From JAJOKK01 sp965370555 (GTDB taxonomy: Bacteria > Bipolaricaulota > Bipolaricaulia > UBA7950 > UBA9294): a DNA stretch of 16,473 nt. The DNA lies in NCBI GenBank assembly GCA_965370555.1, contig CBDUVB010000040.1, forward strand, positions 1 through 16,473. The letters run 5' to 3'. Position 1 is the first letter of the stretch, and each line of letters starts with the position of its first letter. The notes under the pieces are model-generated. The model searched no databases and was not told the DNA's origin. It was given only the letters and a program-made list of their open reading frames with translations. Below, piece after piece: positions 7,601 through 15,162 of this stretch. The position numbers and the translations under genes were made by a program.

Positions 7601-7799
7601 GGACCGTCTGTTCGTCTTCTGGGGATTAGGGATGTCGCTCAATTTCAAGTTCATCGCCAGGAAACTTGGACTCGTGGAACCATTGACTCAGCCCGTCACG
7701 GAGGACGAGCCCTCCAATAGTGAGCCTTCTACCCAAACCCGACAAGATCATCTCCGCGAACAGATCGAGGCTTCGAAGTACGAGGAGAGGTGGCGCTAA
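7575..7799 (+). CDS. Small hypothetical protein overlapping the GNAT gene
   Basis: This 74-residue ORF has a strong ribosome binding site (GGAGTGGAGGG, 3-4 nt before ATG) lying inside the 3' end of the acetyltransferase gene, suggesting translational coupling. Residues 8-35 are mildly hydrophobic and aromatic (LFVFWGLGMSLNFKFIARKL), with no full membrane span. The rest is acidic and Ser/Thr-rich, ending in a charged helix-like tail. I recognise no family. The strong start signal favours a real gene, but the length and lack of homology keep confidence moderate. Confidence 0.45.
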   Translation: MELPFWSDKDRLFVFWGLGMSLNFKFIARKLGLVEPLTQPVTEDEPSNSEPSTQTRQDHLREQIEASKYEERWR

Positions 7800-7884
7800 T
7801 CCTCTCTACAGCAAAGAGTACCGTGGAACATCGTCCAAACTTACCATCTCACACGGCGCTTTGCGCCTCACGATACCTCAGAAT

Positions 7885-7920
7885 CACGAATGCCGCAAAT
7901 GGGACGAATCACAGATTATC
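7885..7920 (+). repeat. 9-bp degenerate tandem repeat, block 1
   Basis: Successive 9-mers read CACGAATGC, CGCAAATGG, GACGAATCA and CAGATTATC. They keep an ACGAAT core in strict 9-nt phase (7886, 7895, 7904). The same unit recurs in two further blocks. Confidence 0.6.
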
Positions 7921-7980
7921 AACCTTCGAGAAAGCATGCGGTGAGAAAGGAGCCAGGCCGCAGACTTGGTCATTCTTGAC

Positions 7981-8025
7981 ATCCGTGAGATTTGCTTTAT
8001 TTGTGCTATTCGTGTCATTCGTGAT
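7981..8025 (-). repeat. 9-bp degenerate tandem repeat, block 2, inverted
   Basis: On the plus strand, five consecutive 9-mers read ATCCGTGAG, ATTTGCTTT, ATTTGTGCT, ATTCGTGTC and ATTCGTGAT. The ATTYGT core starts at 7981, 7990, 7999, 8008 and 8017, exactly 9 apart. This is the reverse complement of the CACGAAT unit in blocks 1 and 3. Confidence 0.65.
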
Positions 8026-8110
8026 CAGATGCTTCGCCGTGTGCGGCAATGCCGACCGTGCTATAGCGAAAGGCCATTGCTTCCTGGTTGCATTCGTATA
8101 AGCTTAAGAT

Positions 8111-8146
8111 CACGACTAGCTCGAATGGCACGAATCTCACTGTTCG
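8111..8146 (+). repeat. 9-bp degenerate tandem repeat, block 3
   Basis: Consecutive 9-mers read CACGACTAG, CTCGAATGG, CACGAATCT and CACTGTTCG, the same unit and orientation as block 1. Blocks 1 and 3 are both preceded by AT, giving a shared ATCACGA start. Confidence 0.55.
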
Positions 8147-8406
8147 CTTGCCGTTGCCGTGTTTTTCGCGCCTTTGCTAGGGAGATTAATGTTGTTCTCT
8201 CATCGATGTTCAATCGCTGCTGCAGATCACCAGCGCAATATGCGGTTGATTTTCGATTGCCTGTTCGCCTTCTTCCGTAAAGAGTAAGTCTGCGCTGTTC
8301 GGTGAGCCTGCAAAAGCGTTCCCACTTCTGTTATGATTAGTATAGCGAATCATTCATTGAGTAAGAAAGCGCAATCTTGGCAAGATAGAGTATAGGAGAA
8401 GCGAAC

Positions 8407-9360
8407 ATGGACAAGCAAGCTTCACGCACGTTGCATCATCCTCTCTTTCACCGCTATGAGAAGAACCCCATCCTCTCCCCAGAGCAGTGGCCCTACGTGG
8501 CTAACGCGACCTTCAACCCGGGGGCGGCGACCATCAATGGTGAGACGGTCCTCCTCGTACGGGTTGAGGATATGCGCGGCTTCTCGCACCTCACCATCGC
8601 TAGAAGTAAAGACGGAAAAAGCGATTGGTCTGTAGAAGCGCATTCAGCGTTGGAACCGGATGCGGAGTCTCGCGAAGGACAATGGGGTCTGGAGGATCCG
8701 CGCATCGTCTTCTTGGAGGAACGCGGGGAATACGCGATTACCTACGTTTCGTTCTCCAGCAGCGGACCGCTCGTCTCACTGGCGTTAACAGAGGACTTTC
8801 AACTGTTTAGGCGCGTTGGCCCCATCATGCCCCCCGAGGACAAGGATGCGTCCCTCTTCCCGAGGCGGTTCAAGGGACGCTACGCCCTCATCCACCGCCC
8901 GATCATCCGAGGAGAGGGGGATATCTGGATCTCCTTCTCGCCCGATCTCACGCACTGGGGCGATCACAGGGTGCTCCTCCCCACGCGGCCCGGATGGTGG
9001 GACTCTCAACGCGTAGGCTTGGGCACACCGCCAATTGAGACTCAGGAAGGCTGGTTGATCATCTATCACGGGATCCGTATGACCGCCTCAGGGGCCATCT
9101 ACCGTGTCGGCCTTGCCCTGTTGGACCTGGAGGAACCCTGGAAAGTGATAAGGAGAAGTGATGAATGGGTTCTGGGACCGCGCGATAGGTACCAGCGCGG
9201 CGGCGATGTGCCTGGCGTCACCTTTCCCACCGGGGCGATCCTCGACAAAGACGCGGACGAACTGCGGATCTATTACGGGATTGCAGACACCAGAGTCGGC
9301 TTAGCTACAGCCAACGTGCGGAAGCTTCTAGACTACATCCTCTCTTGTCCGCAGTCGTAA
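8407..9360 (+). CDS. GH130-family mannoside phosphorylase/hydrolase homologue
   Basis: GH130 enzymes are five-bladed beta-propellers that act on beta-mannosidic bonds, mostly as phosphorylases. The 317-residue protein fits the family length. Diagnostic stretches are NPGAA (37-41), the catalytic GLEDPRI (94-100, Asp97 as general acid), KDASLFP (146-152), HRP (163-165), GLGTPPIET (204-212), YHG (220-222) and IYYGIADTRVGLA (288-300). These line the active site or blade turns in known members. AGGAG precedes the ATG. It heads a three-gene operon: its TAA stop runs into the AAGGAGG of the next gene. With two glycosyltransferases behind it, trimming or recycling of a mannose-type oligosaccharide is plausible. 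Linkage (beta-1,2 or beta-1,4) and phosphorolysis versus hydrolysis cannot be decided here. Confidence 0.88.
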   Translation: MDKQASRTLHHPLFHRYEKNPILSPEQWPYVANATFNPGAATINGETVLLVRVEDMRGFSHLTIARSKDGKSDWSVEAHSALEPDAESREGQWGLEDPRIVFLEERGEYAITYVSFSSSGPLVSLALTEDFQLFRRVGPIMPPEDKDASLFPRRFKGRYALIHRPIIRGEGDIWISFSPDLTHWGDHRVLLPTRPGWWDSQRVGLGTPPIETQEGWLIIYHGIRMTASGAIYRVGLALLDLEEPWKVIRRSDEWVLGPRDRYQRGGDVPGVTFPTGAILDKDADELRIYYGIADTRVGLATANVRKLLDYILSCPQS

Positions 9361-9370
9361 GGAGGTTCAT

Positions 9371-10405
9371 GTGGCCAAATTGCGGATCGCCATGCTCGCG
9401 CCAATCTCGTGGCGGGTCCCTCCGCGCCACTACGGTCCATGGGAGTGGGTGACGAGCCTACTCACCGAGGGACTGGCCGCCCGTGGGGTGGATGTAACGC
9501 TCTTTGCCACGGGAGACTCCAAGACCGCAGCGAAGCTTCACGCCGTTTGCCCTCATCCCTACTCCGAGAACCCGGAAATCGATGCCAAGGTCTGTGAATG
9601 CCTACACATCTCTGAGGTCTTTGAACATGCTGGCGAATTTGACCTGATACACAATCACTTCGACTTTCTCCCTCTCACCTATTCCCGCTTGGTGAGAACA
9701 CCCCTCCTAACAACCATCCACGGCTTTTCCTCGCCCAAGATCCTCCCTGTGTACAGGAAGTACAACCGTAATACGTACTATGTCTCGATCAGCGATGCCG
9801 ATCGCAACCCCGATTTGGACTACATCGCCACAATCTACCACGGAATACCGATCGAGGACTACCCGTTCTGCGACGATCCGGATGATTACCTCCTCTTCTT
9901 GGGGCGGATTCATCCCGACAAGGGGACGCGCGAGGCGATCAAGGTGGCACAACGCACGGGTATGTCGCTTGTAATAGCGGGAATTGTACAGGACAAGGAG
10001 TACTTCCAGAAGCAGGTCGCTCCGTACGTGGACGGTGTACAGATTCGCTATGTCGGTCCCGTCGGCATGCCGGAGAAAGGCAGGTTATTGGGGCATGCGC
10101 GTGCACTGCTGCACATGATCAACTTCGACGAGCCGTTCGGCCTCTCCGTAGTTGAGGCGATGGCCTGCGGAACGCCGGTGATCGCTATCGATCGTGGATC
10201 GATGCCCGAGCTGATCCGTGATGGTGAGACGGGTTTCCTGGTCGCAAACAGTGAGGATGCCGTGGAGCGCGTGCGAGAGATCGATGGCATCGATCGGAGG
10301 AAGTGCCGCACGTGGGTGGAGAAACACTTCACGCAAGCGCGGATGGTGGAAGACTACCTGAAGGTGTATAAGATGATTATGAAAGAGGAAGGGAAACATG
10401 GCTAA
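9371..10405 (+). CDS. GT4-family glycosyltransferase
   Basis: This is a retaining GT-B-fold transferase, probably cytosolic and using a nucleotide-sugar donor. At 344 residues it is a single catalytic unit. The N-terminal domain has the WEWVTSLLTEGLAARGVDVT acceptor-side helix (about 24-43) and NHFDFLP (95-101). The C-terminal donor domain has LFLGRIHPDKG (175-185), the Glu-x7-Glu motif EPFGLSVVEAMACGTPVI (254-271), and GSMPELIRDGETGFLV (276-291). The start is GTG 9371 with GGAGG 5 nt upstream. The overlapping ATG at 9369 is out of frame. The last codons overlap the start of the next gene by 8 nt. The acceptor is unknown; context with a GH130 homologue suggests a mannose-type glycan. Confidence 0.92.
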   Translation: MAKLRIAMLAPISWRVPPRHYGPWEWVTSLLTEGLAARGVDVTLFATGDSKTAAKLHAVCPHPYSENPEIDAKVCECLHISEVFEHAGEFDLIHNHFDFLPLTYSRLVRTPLLTTIHGFSSPKILPVYRKYNRNTYYVSISDADRNPDLDYIATIYHGIPIEDYPFCDDPDDYLLFLGRIHPDKGTREAIKVAQRTGMSLVIAGIVQDKEYFQKQVAPYVDGVQIRYVGPVGMPEKGRLLGHARALLHMINFDEPFGLSVVEAMACGTPVIAIDRGSMPELIRDGETGFLVANSEDAVERVREIDGIDRRKCRTWVEKHFTQARMVEDYLKVYKMIMKEEGKHG

Positions 10406-12686
10406 TCATGATACGGTACTAAAGCCAATCGATGTCTCATTCGTTGGAACCTATCCCCCGCGTCAATGTGGAATTGGAACGTTCACCCACGACTTAGGAC
10501 AGAGCGTCGCTCAACTGCAAGGAGAAACCGTTGGCACTGGCGAGACCGTACGTGTGGTCGCCGTGAGCAACAAAGGAGGCGCCTACAAATACGGTCCTGA
10601 GGTCCAGTTTGAGATTCAAGCACGGCACAGGATGGATTACCGGGGTGCAGCCGACTTCCTCAATCTCTCCGCTGCGGACGTCATCAGCCTGCAACACGAA
10701 TTTGGTATCTTCGGCGGCGACGATGGGTCATACGTCATTGATCTCCTCAGTCACCTGACAAGGCCCGCAGTGACAACACTCCACACCGTCCTCCAAGAAC
10801 CGACTACCGGGCAATTGGAGACGTTGAAGGCTGTCTGCGGGCATTCCACGCTTGTGGTGGTGATGGCACAGAAGGCGATCGAACTGTTAGTAGACGTGTA
10901 TGGTGTCCCACGAGAGAAAATCCTTCTGATCCACCACGGGGCACCGGACATACCCTTCCTCGATCCTGTCTACACGAAGGACCAATTCCAGGCTGAGGGT
11001 CGTCGGGTGATCCTCACCTTCGGCCTGCTCAGTCCCAACAAGGGAATCGAAGTGGCGATCGAAGCGATCGCTACAGTAGTGAAAGAGTTCCCCGACCTGC
11101 TCTACATCGTGCTCGGAGCAACTCATCCCGAGGTGAAACGCCTCTTCGGCGAGGAGTATCGCCTCTCCTTGGAGCGCTTGGTCAAGAGCAAGGGACTGGA
11201 GGAACATGTCGTCTTCTACGACCGTTTTGTCAGCCTGGAACAACTAACCCGGTTCCTGGTAGCGGCGGACATCTACATCACCCCATATCTAGCCAAGGAA
11301 CAGATCACCTCCGGGACATTGGCCTATGCCATGGCCTGCGGCAAGGCAATCATTTCCACCCCTTATTGGTACGCCGAAGAGCTGTTGGCAGAAGACAGAG
11401 GGCTACTGGTTCCATTCAATGATCGGGAGGCGCTCGCCAAGCAACTGCGCAAGCTCCTAGGAGATGAAGCAGAGCGAGACGTCATACGTAAGCGTGCCTA
11501 CCAGTTCGGTCGCCAGATGGTGTGGCGTGAGGTCGCGAGTGCCTACGTTGAGGCTTTCAGGCAGGCACTCTATGAGCGTCGTGGGCCGATCATCGGACTA
11601 CCCACAAGACAGCGAACAACCAAGCACCTCTCTCTTCCTGAGATCAGACTGGAACACCTGCGGTTATTGACCGATGATACCGGAATACTGCAACACGCAG
11701 CCTTCACCACCCCAGATCGCCGTCACGGATACACAACCGATGACAATGCCCGCGCCCTGATCCTGACCATCATGAACTGGAAACTGTTCAAAGAGGAGGA
11801 AATCTTAGTATTATTACAGAGATACCTGTCCTTCCTCAATTACGCACTGAACGAGGAAAGCGGCCGGATGCGAAACTTCATGAACTACGATCGACACTTC
11901 ATCGAGAAAATGGGATCAGAGGATAGCCACGGCAGAACGGTGTGGGCCCTGGGGACTTCAGTGGCTTACTCGTCCACCGACTCAATCATCGGCCTTGCCG
12001 CCAGAACATTCCAGCAGGTACTACCGGTTTGTGAGGATTTCACCTCGCCGCGTGCCTGGGCCTACTCTATCCTCGGGTCCCTCGCCTACCTAAAGCGTTT
12101 CGGTGGTGATCGCGAGGCACAACACATTCACACTGTGTTAGCAAAGCGCCTCTTGAAATCATTCGTCGATAATGGGTCACCCGACTGGCCATGGGGCGAG
12201 GATATTATCACCTACGATAATGCACGCCTTCCCCAGGCGCTCATCGCTGCGGGAGCCTACCTCGGCAAGGATGACATGCGTGATCACGGGCTGCACTCAC
12301 TTAAGTGGCTCCTTAAGATTCAGACCGATCCTCAGGGAGGGCATCTCTCGCTCATAGGAAACAACGGGTGGTTTAAGCGAAATGGGAAGCGAGCGCGATT
12401 CGACCAGCAACCAATGGACGCCACAGCGCTCATCGATGCCTGCTATGAGGCGTTCCTCGTTACCGAAGATGAGGGGTGGCTTACGTCGATCGAGCAGTGC
12501 TTCGACTGGTTCCTCGGTCGAAATGACGTACACGCAACGCTGGTTGAACTCACCACCGGGGGTTGCCGCGATGGATTGCACGCAGCGGGAGTCAACCAAA
12601 ACCAGGGAGCTGAGTCAACCATCTCGTGGCTGATGGCGCTACATCGCGTTCATCAGATCGACCAGGAAACACCTTCTAAGACATAG
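10398..12686 (+). CDS. Two-domain protein: GT4 glycosyltransferase fused to a probable alpha/alpha-toroid domain
   Basis: The 762-residue protein starts with a GT-B transferase (about 10-395) carrying GTYPPRQCGIGTFTHDL (17-33), SLQHEFGIFGG (97-107), LTFGLLSPNKGIEVAI (206-221) and TSGTLAYAMACGKAIIS (304-320). In that last motif the usual Glu-x7-Glu pair is replaced by Gln302 and Tyr310. I recall this as a trait of one GT4 branch. The C-terminal part (about 410-755) has repeated motifs rich in acid and aromatic residues: LLTDDTGILQHA (423-434), GYTTDDNARALI (444-455), EDSHGRTVWALG (508-519), WPWGEDIITYDNARLPQAL (597-615) and GVNQNQGAESTISWL (731-745). Alternating helical segments suggest an (alpha/alpha) barrel like those of epimerases and glycosidases; that fold call is inference. 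The ATG overlaps the end of the preceding GT4 gene, so both are translated together. Confidence 0.85.
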   Translation: MANHDTVLKPIDVSFVGTYPPRQCGIGTFTHDLGQSVAQLQGETVGTGETVRVVAVSNKGGAYKYGPEVQFEIQARHRMDYRGAADFLNLSAADVISLQHEFGIFGGDDGSYVIDLLSHLTRPAVTTLHTVLQEPTTGQLETLKAVCGHSTLVVVMAQKAIELLVDVYGVPREKILLIHHGAPDIPFLDPVYTKDQFQAEGRRVILTFGLLSPNKGIEVAIEAIATVVKEFPDLLYIVLGATHPEVKRLFGEEYRLSLERLVKSKGLEEHVVFYDRFVSLEQLTRFLVAADIYITPYLAKEQITSGTLAYAMACGKAIISTPYWYAEELLAEDRGLLVPFNDREALAKQLRKLLGDEAERDVIRKRAYQFGRQMVWREVASAYVEAFRQALYERRGPIIGLPTRQRTTKHLSLPEIRLEHLRLLTDDTGILQHAAFTTPDRRHGYTTDDNARALILTIMNWKLFKEEEILVLLQRYLSFLNYALNEESGRMRNFMNYDRHFIEKMGSEDSHGRTVWALGTSVAYSSTDSIIGLAARTFQQVLPVCEDFTSPRAWAYSILGSLAYLKRFGGDREAQHIHTVLAKRLLKSFVDNGSPDWPWGEDIITYDNARLPQALIAAGAYLGKDDMRDHGLHSLKWLLKIQTDPQGGHLSLIGNNGWFKRNGKRARFDQQPMDATALIDACYEAFLVTEDEGWLTSIEQCFDWFLGRNDVHATLVELTTGGCRDGLHAAGVNQNQGAESTISWLMALHRVHQIDQETPSKT

Positions 12687-12698
12687 CAACGTGTCTTA
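12677..12698 (+). other. Hairpin over the stop codon of the sugar operon
   Basis: TAAGACA and TGTCTTA pair perfectly across an 8-nt loop that contains the stop codon. A competing 6-bp dyad, CAACGT (12687-12692) with ACGTTG (12714-12719), overlaps it, so only one can form at a time. No T-tract follows, so a terminator role is unproven. Confidence 0.4.
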
Positions 12699-12733
12699 AC
12701 GGCCAGTAGTATTACGTTGGGAGGAGGATAAGG

Positions 12734-12976
12734 ATGCGCTTCGCGGTAATCATGGCGGGCGGACGCGGCTTCGTCCATGTGAGCCCGGAGGGGCGCCTCG
12801 AGCCCTGCCCGTTCTCTCCGTTCTCCGACGTGAGTCTGAAAGAGATGTCCCTCAAGGAAGCTTTGCAATCGAAACTCCTCCGCACCATCCGCGAGAACAG
12901 CGATCAGTTGGATGAAAGCAAAGGCGGATGCGCCCTGTGGGAGAAGCGAGACTGGGTGGCTTCGCTACTGCAGTGA
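12734..12976 (+). CDS. Orphan C-terminal (SPASM-like) fragment of a radical SAM protein
   Basis: The 80 residues match the tail of SPASM-type radical SAM proteins from the stretch MAGGRGFVHVSPEG (7-20) through EPCPFSPFSDVSL (23-35) to GGCALWEKRDWV (64-75). Two cysteines, C25 and C66, keep their usual contexts. The Cys normally just before the AGGRGF segment is lost (VIM here), and the whole radical SAM barrel with its CxxxCxxC motif is missing. An in-frame stop at 12707 leaves no room for more coding sequence. A good ribosome binding site (GGAGGAGGATAAGG) precedes the ATG, so it could still be made as a small protein. It is most likely a remnant of a truncated gene; a stand-alone cluster-binding protein is the alternative. 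Confidence 0.6.
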   Translation: MRFAVIMAGGRGFVHVSPEGRLEPCPFSPFSDVSLKEMSLKEALQSKLLRTIRENSDQLDESKGGCALWEKRDWVASLLQ

Positions 12977-12990
12977 AAGATTCTGCATGA

Positions 12991-13072
12991 GAAGCCTCCT
13001 GTAATCGCGTTGCGTTAGATCGACAAGTCCACCTATCTTGTCGCTCTTAGCTCCTAGAGTGGTGTAGGCTTC
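12991..13072 (+). other. Structured intergenic element upstream of uvrC
   Basis: An outer 7-bp helix (GAAGCCT 12991-12997 with AGGCTTC 13066-13072) encloses a perfect 7-bp hairpin (CGACAAG 13021-13027 with CTTGTCG 13037-13043). A third short hairpin, CTCTTAG with CTAGAG and one bulged T, lies at about 13044-13060. The fold is seen by complementarity only. It resembles a tRNA in size and outer stem but lacks the T-loop and the anticodon arm pattern. Confidence 0.35.
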
Positions 13073-13225
13073 CCACCGCATGTCCCTCTCGATTTATATC
13101 GAAGAGGAGGAGAAGATCCGCCTGAGCCCCTCTCCCCGTAAGTTCACGTTCAGTGCAGATACCCTAAGCGCATCCTCCAAACTGGTTTGAGCAATTCCCT
13201 CCTTCCCGCTACCATGCGGAAAGAA

Positions 13226-15109
13226 ATGTCAGCGACCGATCGGATCAAGAAGAAGCTCGCCCGCCTTCCCTCCTCACCCGGGGTTTACCTGATGAAGGAT
13301 GCAAAGGGAGGGGTGATCTACGTGGGAAAGGCCGCGATATTGAAGAACCGCGTGCGTTCCTACTTTCACTCTCCGAAGGGGATGTCGAGGAAGACGCGAA
13401 GATTGGCGCAGGAGATCGCGGACTTCGAGGTGATCCAGACTTCCACCGAGGCGGAGGCGTTCATCCTCGAGGACTCCCTGATCAAGCGTTACCAGCCACA
13501 GTTCAACATCCGCCTGCGCGACGACAAGCGTTATCCCTACTTGAAGATCACCGATGAGCCCTACCCGCGGGTGCTGATCGTCCGCCGTCGCAGGGATGAC
13601 CGGGCGCGCTACTTCGGCCCCTACACGAACGCCAAGGCGATGCGCTCGCTCCTCAAGCTGGCCCAGAAGATATTCCCCATCCGTACCTGCACGCTTAACC
13701 TTCCATTGCAAAAGCCGCGTCGTGTCTGCCTCAACTACCATATCGGTCGCTGCCTGGGACCGTGTGCCGGTCTAGTGAGTGCGGAGGAATATGCACAGGC
13801 CGTGCAGGGGGCGGCGATGCTCTTCGAGGGGCGGGTGGCCGGCCTGATGAAGAGACTGCGGGAGAGGATGGCTGCGGCCGCTGCTGAAGAACGATTCGAA
13901 CTGGCAACACACCTGCGTGATCAGATTATCGCCCTCTCCCGAGCCCTCGAACGGCAGTCGGTCGCCCTCTCCGATCTAGCGGACCGGGATGCGCTTGGGG
14001 TGGCGATCGAAGAGGACCGTGCCTGTGTCGAGGTCTTCCTCGTCCGTGCCGGACGTCTCTCCGGGCGGGAGACGTTCCACCTGCGCGCGCCCGAGGATCC
14101 GAGTCTCGCGGATGTCCTCTCCGCCTTCTTGACACAGTATTACTCCGCCGCGACTACGATCCCCCAGGAGGTTCTCCTCCCGGCGGAGATCGCGGAATCC
14201 GACCGGATAAGTGACTGGCTCTCCTCGTTGCGAGGTCGTCGAGTAAAGTTAAAAGTTCCCAAGAGGGGGGAGAAACACCACCTCATCGAGATGGCGAGCG
14301 AGAACGCGCGCTACTCCCTCAAGGGGGAGAGGATCTTCACAGCACTTCGCGCGGAGACGGGCGCTGCCCTCGCTGAGCTCGCCGAGGCTCTATCCCTGTC
14401 ATCCTTCCCAGAACGGATCGAGGCGTTCGACATCTCGAACACGCAAGGGAGGGAGGCAACCGGGTCGATGGTCGTCTTCGAAAACGGCCGCCCGTGGCGC
14501 GACGACTATCGCCGGTTCAAGGTGAGGATCTCAGGTAAGCCGGACGACTACGCGATGATGGGCGAGGTCCTACGTCGCCGCTTCCGCCGCGGACTGGCCG
14601 AGCTGAACGACCCCAGCGTATCACACGGGAAGTTCTCGCAGTTTCCCGATCTCCTTCTGATTGACGGGGGAAAGGGGCAACTGAACGTCGCCGTCGCCGT
14701 CTTGCGAGAGCTTGAGATCGACGGGATCGAGACGATCGGCCTCGCCAAGAAACACGAGGAGGTTTTTCAACCCGGAAAATCAGATCCAACCCTGCTCCCT
14801 GCAGGGAGCCAAGCCCTATTACTGCTGCGTCATGTTCGCGATGAGGCGCACCGGTTTGCGATCACCTATCACCGCCGCCTGCGCACCCGCAGAAGCCTCT
14901 CCTCCAGCCTTGACGAAATCCCTGGGGTGGGGCCAAAGCGTAAAAAGGCGCTCATCAAGCGTTTCGGATCGCTCAAAGAACTCTCGCGAGCAAGCGTCGA
15001 GGAGATCGCCGCCCTCCCCGAGATTCCCAAAACCCTCGCCGAACGGATCCTCGAAATCCTTGGATCGAGATCCTCGGATCTTCTCGTGCGACTTGACGTG
15101 TTGGATTAA
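13226..15109 (+). CDS. uvrC: Excinuclease ABC subunit C (UvrC)
   Basis: UvrC makes both cuts around a bulky DNA lesion in nucleotide excision repair, with UvrA and UvrB. From ATG 13226 it has 627 residues, full family length. Domains in order: GIY-YIG nuclease (PGVYLM 18-23, IYVGKA 31-36, NRVRSYF 41-47, acid at E82); four cysteines (155, 168, 176, 180) in the usual RVCLNYHIGRCLGPC context, ligands of an Fe-S cluster in E. coli UvrC; UVR helix binding UvrB (about 212-246); RNase H-like nuclease (FDISNTQG with D402, LLLIDGGKGQ with D480, H542); and tandem helix-hairpin-helix (IPGVGPKRKKALIKRFGS, 565-582). The start is uncertain: the frame stays open to a TTG at 13187, and no candidate start has a strong ribosome binding site. 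The family normally starts close to the GIY-YIG domain, which favours 13226. Confidence 0.96.
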   Translation: MSATDRIKKKLARLPSSPGVYLMKDAKGGVIYVGKAAILKNRVRSYFHSPKGMSRKTRRLAQEIADFEVIQTSTEAEAFILEDSLIKRYQPQFNIRLRDDKRYPYLKITDEPYPRVLIVRRRRDDRARYFGPYTNAKAMRSLLKLAQKIFPIRTCTLNLPLQKPRRVCLNYHIGRCLGPCAGLVSAEEYAQAVQGAAMLFEGRVAGLMKRLRERMAAAAAEERFELATHLRDQIIALSRALERQSVALSDLADRDALGVAIEEDRACVEVFLVRAGRLSGRETFHLRAPEDPSLADVLSAFLTQYYSAATTIPQEVLLPAEIAESDRISDWLSSLRGRRVKLKVPKRGEKHHLIEMASENARYSLKGERIFTALRAETGAALAELAEALSLSSFPERIEAFDISNTQGREATGSMVVFENGRPWRDDYRRFKVRISGKPDDYAMMGEVLRRRFRRGLAELNDPSVSHGKFSQFPDLLLIDGGKGQLNVAVAVLRELEIDGIETIGLAKKHEEVFQPGKSDPTLLPAGSQALLLLRHVRDEAHRFAITYHRRLRTRRSLSSSLDEIPGVGPKRKKALIKRFGSLKELSRASVEEIAALPEIPKTLAERILEILGSRSSDLLVRLDVLD

Positions 15110-15162
15110 TCAGTCGATAGTAGTTCAGGTGGCGAGCCATTCTTTTCGGAAAGGAGGATACG

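Larger units (their letters stand above)
7800..8406. other. Gene-poor intergenic region with degenerate 9-bp repeats
   Basis: Frames here are short, lack ribosome binding sites and give no recognisable protein. The left and middle parts hold three blocks of 9-bp repeats, listed separately. The right part (about 8300-8400) probably carries the promoter of the sugar operon. TATGAT (8332-8337) is a fair -10, but the matching -35 is poor. A 5-bp hairpin ATCTT-GGC-AAGAT (8374-8386) lies 20 nt before the GH130 start. No tRNA or other known RNA was seen. Confidence 0.6.

Noticed and set aside
7790..8280. Two overlapping plus-strand ORFs of about 103 codons in the gene-poor region
   Set aside because: Starts lack ribosome binding sites, and the frames run through the 9-bp repeat blocks. 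The composition, rich in Arg, Cys, Ser and Phe, is unlike that of the real genes.
8210..8280. Minus-strand stretch reading like part of a signalling receiver domain (TEEGEQAIENQPHIALVI)
   Set aside because: Only about 22 codons long, with no start and no supporting motif on either side; likely chance.
13020..13045. Promoter for uvrC with TTGCGT and TATCTT 18 nt apart (about 13009-13038)
   Set aside because: Both boxes are poor matches and the -10 lies inside the structured element. The evidence is too weak to annotate.
12991..13072. tRNA-like outline (7-bp outer stem, 82 nt, followed by CCCACC)
   Set aside because: No T-loop (GGTTCGAATC-like), no recognisable D-arm and no 5-bp anticodon stem with a 7-nt loop. 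The inner helices do not fit a cloverleaf.
13080..13190. 36-codon plus-strand ORF upstream of uvrC (start MSLSIYIEEEEKIRL)
   Set aside because: No ribosome binding site, very short and no recognised family. Its stop overlaps the TTG candidate start of uvrC, which alone is weak evidence of coupling.
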